DNA of 25,187 nt from positions 1 through 25,187 of IMG/VR virus record IMGVR_UViG_3300021225_000030; one strand, 5' to 3'. This DNA is from a virus. The position numbers were made by a program, and so were the translations under genes. Position 1 is the stretch's first letter. Each line of letters begins with the position of its first letter. Below the pieces are notes generated by a model that was given only the letters and a program-made list of their open reading frames with translations, searched no databases and had not been told where the DNA came from. Below are positions 22,201 through 25,187 of the stretch, piece by piece.

Positions 22201-25187
22201 CTGCCTCTGAAGAACGTACTGGTTCTCCTGAAAGCCGTGCAGCCACCGAGAAGAAAGCTATACGTGAGGCAGGCTCACGCCTCACCAAAGCGCAGGTCGA
22301 GGAACTCGTCAAGGCGGCGTACGACACCGATGGTGGCACAGCCTACCGCACCCGTGAGACAGAAGGCGAGAGTGTTGATGCACGAGCCGCCGCTGACTTC
22401 ATGGAAAAAGTGCAGAGTAAATTACCTGAGAACGTGAAGCTGGTATATGCCGCTAACCCCGGCAAGATCCCCATGCGTTTGCTCAAGCAGATGTCCGTTG
22501 AGGGCGTTGACCCAACCGAAGCCATGGTGCAGGGCGCTGTGTTCAGTGACGGAACGGTCTTGGTGGTGGGCGATCAGCACGTTGACTTGAAGGACTTGGA
22601 AGCTACGGTTCTCCACGAACTCGTTGGCCACTACGGTATCGACACCATCATCGGCACTAAGCGCCTGCAAGAGTACGCCAACAAGACAGACCTGCGTAAG
22701 CTGGCCGAAGACATCGGCGGTGAGAAACTCCTGCGTGAAGTCACAATGACTGCACAGGCTAACGCAGCCATGGGCAGAAGCGAAGAAGTCCAAAAACTTC
22801 AGGTCTTGCGTGAGATCATTGCGCACACCGAAGAAGCGCGTGTGACCGAGAGCTTCAAACAAAAGGCTGGTCGCTGGCTCAAAGAACTGATCGGCATGGT
22901 TCGCGCAGGTTTGCGTGACATGGGCTTTACTTCTTCTCCTCTACTATCAACATCTGACGTTTTCTATTCTTTGCGTCAGTCTCGTCAGGCGTTTGCGTCC
23001 AAGCGTATTGGCCCCTATCGCGCAGCCGATGGCCAGATCGCTTTCCGTACCAAGGTCGACCCCTCAGTTAAGTCTTCGTTCATTGCAACCAAGCCCGCGA
23101 TCAAAGATCGTTTGTTTGGAAACTTTTTTGGCTTGGCCGGTCGCGTGCAGTTGGTTGACCAACACGCAGCTATCTCTGAAGCGTTCAAACGTGGCGCTGA
23201 CAAGGGTATCATCTCCTCTGCCGAGGCGCTCAATGGTGAATGGTTGCTACGCTTTGGCCAGAACGTAAGCCAGTACGCTCAGCAGTTCTTGACCCACGGC
23301 TCTGTGAAGTACCAGACTGTGACACGTAACGGTGTGACGGAAAAGATTTTCATGAGCGACAAAGGCCCGAACATGACCGATGCGGCCGAGGCTTTGCACA
23401 AGGGTAAGTTTGATAACGACACCGAAGCCGAAGCCTTTCTGACAGCCTACGTTGCCGGGCAGCGTGCCGATGCTGTGGGTTGGGACAAGCTGAACTACAA
23501 AGACCCCGCCGCAGTCAAGCGCGAGTACCAAGAGCGCATGGCTGAATTGCAAAAGAACCCCGAGCAACTAGCCGCCGTTCAGGAAGCCGCCAAGATTTAC
23601 CAAGAGTACAACAACGGCTTGATTGATTTCCTTGTACAGACAGAAGAGATGACCAAGGAAAAGGCCGAGGCGCTTAAGAAGATTCCGTACATCCCGTTCT
23701 ACCGCGTAGACGGCGACTCGCTCAACCTGTTTGTGGCAGGCGAGAAACCCATCCGTATTGGCAACATCAAAGACCAACCCGAACTCCAGCAACTGGTGGG
23801 CGGTGAAGATCAGATCATGCCAATCTTTACGAGTGCGGTACAGAACACTTTCATCTTGACCCGCATGGGCTTGCGCAACGCCATGATGAGAGACAACTCT
23901 TTCCTCTTGCACAAGCTCGGCATGGCCAGCAAGATTGGCCCCGGCATGGGCCCCAAGGGAGAGAACGTCGTACGCTTTAAGGTCAAGGGCAAGGATCACT
24001 TTGCTGTCATCGACACCGACAAGTTCGACATCCCCGCCGAGTTGGTGGTCAAGGGCATGGAAGGTATCAAAACTACCCTCCCAGCCGCTATCAAACTGAT
24101 GGGTTACCCCGCAGATATTCTGCGCAAGTTTGTGACCCGCAACCCTGCCTACGCTGTGCGTCAGGTTATCCGCGATCCTCTGAACGCATGGCTGACTACT
24201 GGCACAGACGCTACGCCTATCCTCAGTTCCATGAAGGAACTCGCTAGTATGGTGGCAGGGCGCAGCGAAGCTGAAGCCCAGCTTATGCGCACAGGCGCGA
24301 TCAGCAGCAACGTCTTTACAGGCAACGCTCGCGACATGGACATGTTCTTGCGTGACATCACCGCTGGTAAGTCTGGTTGGGAAAAACTCATGGCCAAGGC
24401 CGATGCGCTTGCCATGCAAGGCGATGCCGCTACCCGCGCTGTGATCTACAAAGAGTCCATTGAGAAGGGCATGTCCGAGCAGCAGGCACTGCTGCGTACG
24501 CTTGAGTCCATGAACTTTGGCCGCCGTGGTCTGTCGCCCAGCTTGCAGATGCTCTCGACTGTGATCCCGTTCTTCAACGCACAGATCCAAGGTCTGGATG
24601 TGCTCTACCGCGCTTTCAAAGGCCAGATGCCTTTCAATGAGCAACTCAAGATCAAAGAGAAACTGCTGCAACGCGGTATGTTCATGGCGCTGGGAACCAT
24701 CGCCTACGCCGCCGCTATGCAGGACGATGAGGCATACAAACGCGCTAAGCCAGAGGAACGCTACGGCAACTGGTTCATCTACGTTCCCGGCTTTGATGAG
24801 CCAATCAAAGCGCCTATCCCGTTTGAATTGGGCTACTTGTTCAAGGCATTGCCCGAAGCGATGTGGAACATGGCGGCTGGCGACGAGAAGGCGTCTAAAG
24901 CTACTGGCGGTTTCCTCAAACTCCTTGGCCAGTCCAACCCGTTTGGTCTGCCCCAAGCCGTCAAGCCTGTGGCCGAAGTGGTGCTTGGTAAGTCGTTCTT
25001 TAGCGGTGACATTGAGTCTGCCCGTGAGAAACAACTCCTGCCCAGTGAGCGCTATCGTGATAACACAACCGAGCTTGCCAAACTTATCGGGGCAGCAACG
25101 GCGAGTGAAACCGTCAAGAAGCTTACCGGCAAAGAAGGCATCACGCCTATCGAGATCGACTACCTCATCCGTGGTTACACGGGCGGC
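19287..25187 (+). CDS. Giant polyvalent/ejection-type protein, N-terminal 1967 aa (3' truncated by window)
   Basis: An open frame runs from ATG 19287 to the window edge with no stop. The start has no clear ribosome site; GGAAGA lies 18 bases away. It opens MANYIKLPDGSFFPVEEGED and YSSAMRAAYAKYPEAFG. A glycine-zipper hydrophobic stretch lies at about 132-173 (AGAALGSLAGPVGTVVGGIA). Long charged helices fill about 320-1000. At 1110-1115 is HELVGH within ATVLHELVGHYGID, a HExxxH zincin-like motif. N1619-P...VRQVIRDPLNAW and later NFGRRG (1743-1748) with QMLSTVIPFFNAQIQGLD match the domain called LPD38 in polyvalent phage proteins. Such proteins are thought to be packaged and injected with phage DNA. 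Protease activity is inference. Confidence 0.8.
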   Translation, partial: MANYIKLPDGSFFPVEEGEDYSSAMRAAYAKYPEAFGVSRQEEPKKGGLAGAFGKGIESAISSGRTALESLTGTPEEAAQAGLKRQEKLGEKYADQVSLEKVKEAYSKDGILSAAKEAIGQIPAAIAEQAPNLGATLGGARAGAALGSLAGPVGTVVGGIAGAAIPTLIQQFGGNVERQAQEQLARGEPLDISRGAAAAAAVPQAALDVAGTFIPFGGQLVSKLTGIPAKALTIGAGNAAKLAEERLAATLAKGTATGALAEVPTEIAQQMLERAQAGLSLTDKDALEEYGKTAYQVGLLAPLGAAGRLSEKGAARQEVAAKKAEEKIAADTAAFKEAEAKATAPEALTQLDDQYRAAQQQMAAMQQGLVKPTKGATPEEKAAYTESKKAFDTFRKEEFMPLKQEYEKRKPLIDKMQEERQAALEAQAGAEQPTAPRFATTDIPGAAPYSQQPVVRLMEQQDTLRQQFGQLEDRLAAATPEEYNQIHPEYEATKARLAEMGSAIEERGGVSVSEKDFAKQLASETKKFQDFQQKGEFDKAKEQADKLADLKKRQALFDEMRAAREQRGQTGELFTKEQAPLPPTEKPEGPAQPTTVPGIAATPQEAMKFEPKEVLTQYERPEGYGVKPVKEKVTLPSQRDPRQLDIFSDENITRTGMTPAEREAADRRAAEAVNAPAGRMTQFVKDAEKQRLARALDTRLNLAGTEAKRTATPEQYDTTMEQIKTLHNKVVKAQGNASKSYLQQLFDLADQENALVDSINTAQEAGRSTTRLNNQLNGVRTRYDRILKTHVEPARKKIESLYQSMYKATPAAKASVVAKEKKEAAEAQLDTIKIRDEEGKAVGAKVSRAVKTAKRIQSGDVRKEAEMSPQMRELARGLGMKEPAYDEFGEQMTKQFTALKKKYGADSLEATTFQLKMKDAAEAKALELGRKTPEYKATLAEQTDIVREALAQSKQTVPSKRGVQETRKVRRAASEERTGSPESRAATEKKAIREAGSRLTKAQVEELVKAAYDTDGGTAYRTRETEGESVDARAAADFMEKVQSKLPENVKLVYAANPGKIPMRLLKQMSVEGVDPTEAMVQGAVFSDGTVLVVGDQHVDLKDLEATVLHELVGHYGIDTIIGTKRLQEYANKTDLRKLAEDIGGEKLLREVTMTAQANAAMGRSEEVQKLQVLREIIAHTEEARVTESFKQKAGRWLKELIGMVRAGLRDMGFTSSPLLSTSDVFYSLRQSRQAFASKRIGPYRAADGQIAFRTKVDPSVKSSFIATKPAIKDRLFGNFFGLAGRVQLVDQHAAISEAFKRGADKGIISSAEALNGEWLLRFGQNVSQYAQQFLTHGSVKYQTVTRNGVTEKIFMSDKGPNMTDAAEALHKGKFDNDTEAEAFLTAYVAGQRADAVGWDKLNYKDPAAVKREYQERMAELQKNPEQLAAVQEAAKIYQEYNNGLIDFLVQTEEMTKEKAEALKKIPYIPFYRVDGDSLNLFVAGEKPIRIGNIKDQPELQQLVGGEDQIMPIFTSAVQNTFILTRMGLRNAMMRDNSFLLHKLGMASKIGPGMGPKGENVVRFKVKGKDHFAVIDTDKFDIPAELVVKGMEGIKTTLPAAIKLMGYPADILRKFVTRNPAYAVRQVIRDPLNAWLTTGTDATPILSSMKELASMVAGRSEAEAQLMRTGAISSNVFTGNARDMDMFLRDITAGKSGWEKLMAKADALAMQGDAATRAVIYKESIEKGMSEQQALLRTLESMNFGRRGLSPSLQMLSTVIPFFNAQIQGLDVLYRAFKGQMPFNEQLKIKEKLLQRGMFMALGTIAYAAAMQDDEAYKRAKPEERYGNWFIYVPGFDEPIKAPIPFELGYLFKALPEAMWNMAAGDEKASKATGGFLKLLGQSNPFGLPQAVKPVAEVVLGKSFFSGDIESAREKQLLPSERYRDNTTELAKLIGAATASETVKKLTGKEGITPIEIDYLIRGYTGG

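Noticed and set aside
23568-25034. Long minus-strand open frame of 488 codons
   Set aside because: It is wholly antisense to the giant + strand gene, whose codon use and known motifs (NFGRRG, HELVGH in the same frame) are convincing. The minus frame is His/Val-rich with no ribosome site or family motif, as expected of a shadow.
1-25187. tRNA genes, integrase or attachment sites
   Set aside because: No cloverleaf-like sequence, recombinase motif or direct-repeat attachment core was seen in reading either strand, so lytic or temperate lifestyle cannot be decided here.

Overview
The window is part of a tailed bacteriophage genome or a prophage-like copy. Every gene I can support lies on the + strand. 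The genes are packed tightly, with stop-start overlaps such as ATGA or gaps of a few bases, and almost all start after an AGGA/GGAG-type ribosome site. Base composition is mixed. No tRNA, rRNA, CRISPR array, insertion sequence, integrase or bacterial housekeeping gene is visible. The lysis genes and the nozzle-like protein, followed by very large internal virion-type proteins, suggest a podovirus-like phage of a Gram-negative host. An uncultured aquatic source is plausible but is only an impression from the protein style.

Region 1 (1-8250) is a receptor-binding module: a chain of eight short to medium fibre/adhesin genes (2-199, 210-1082, 1765-2337, 2347-4329, 4789-5529, 5706-6017, 6027-6428 and the glycine-rich 6428-7849). 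It is punctuated by three chaperone-like genes (4339-4785, 5526-5702, 7852-8250). Four fibre genes share a GTSGQVLTS...APTW module, and two share a C-terminal FSVGP...GQRW cap. A GIY-YIG homing endonuclease (1067-1768) is wedged after one of these caps.

Region 2 (8253-10597) is the lysis region: a 30-residue membrane peptide, a membrane-anchored protein with a Lys/Ala/Pro-rich tail, a small secreted protein, a small helical protein, a three-helix holin-like protein and a GH24 lysozyme.

Region 3 (10606-25187) holds large virion proteins: a tail nozzle/hub-like protein, a jelly-roll-like protein, a 1011-residue protein with DUF4214-like repeats, a Gln-rich protein, a coiled-coil protein, and the first 1967 residues of a giant polyvalent protein that runs off the right end. 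The last group is best read as internal or ejected virion proteins. Three of them share a short MAxGGxVGYxxGG-type motif.

No stretch over 300 bases lacks a gene. The longest intergenic space is 19213-19286, about 74 bases, and it is rich in GC inverted repeats. All sizeable minus-strand open frames are antisense shadows of + strand genes.
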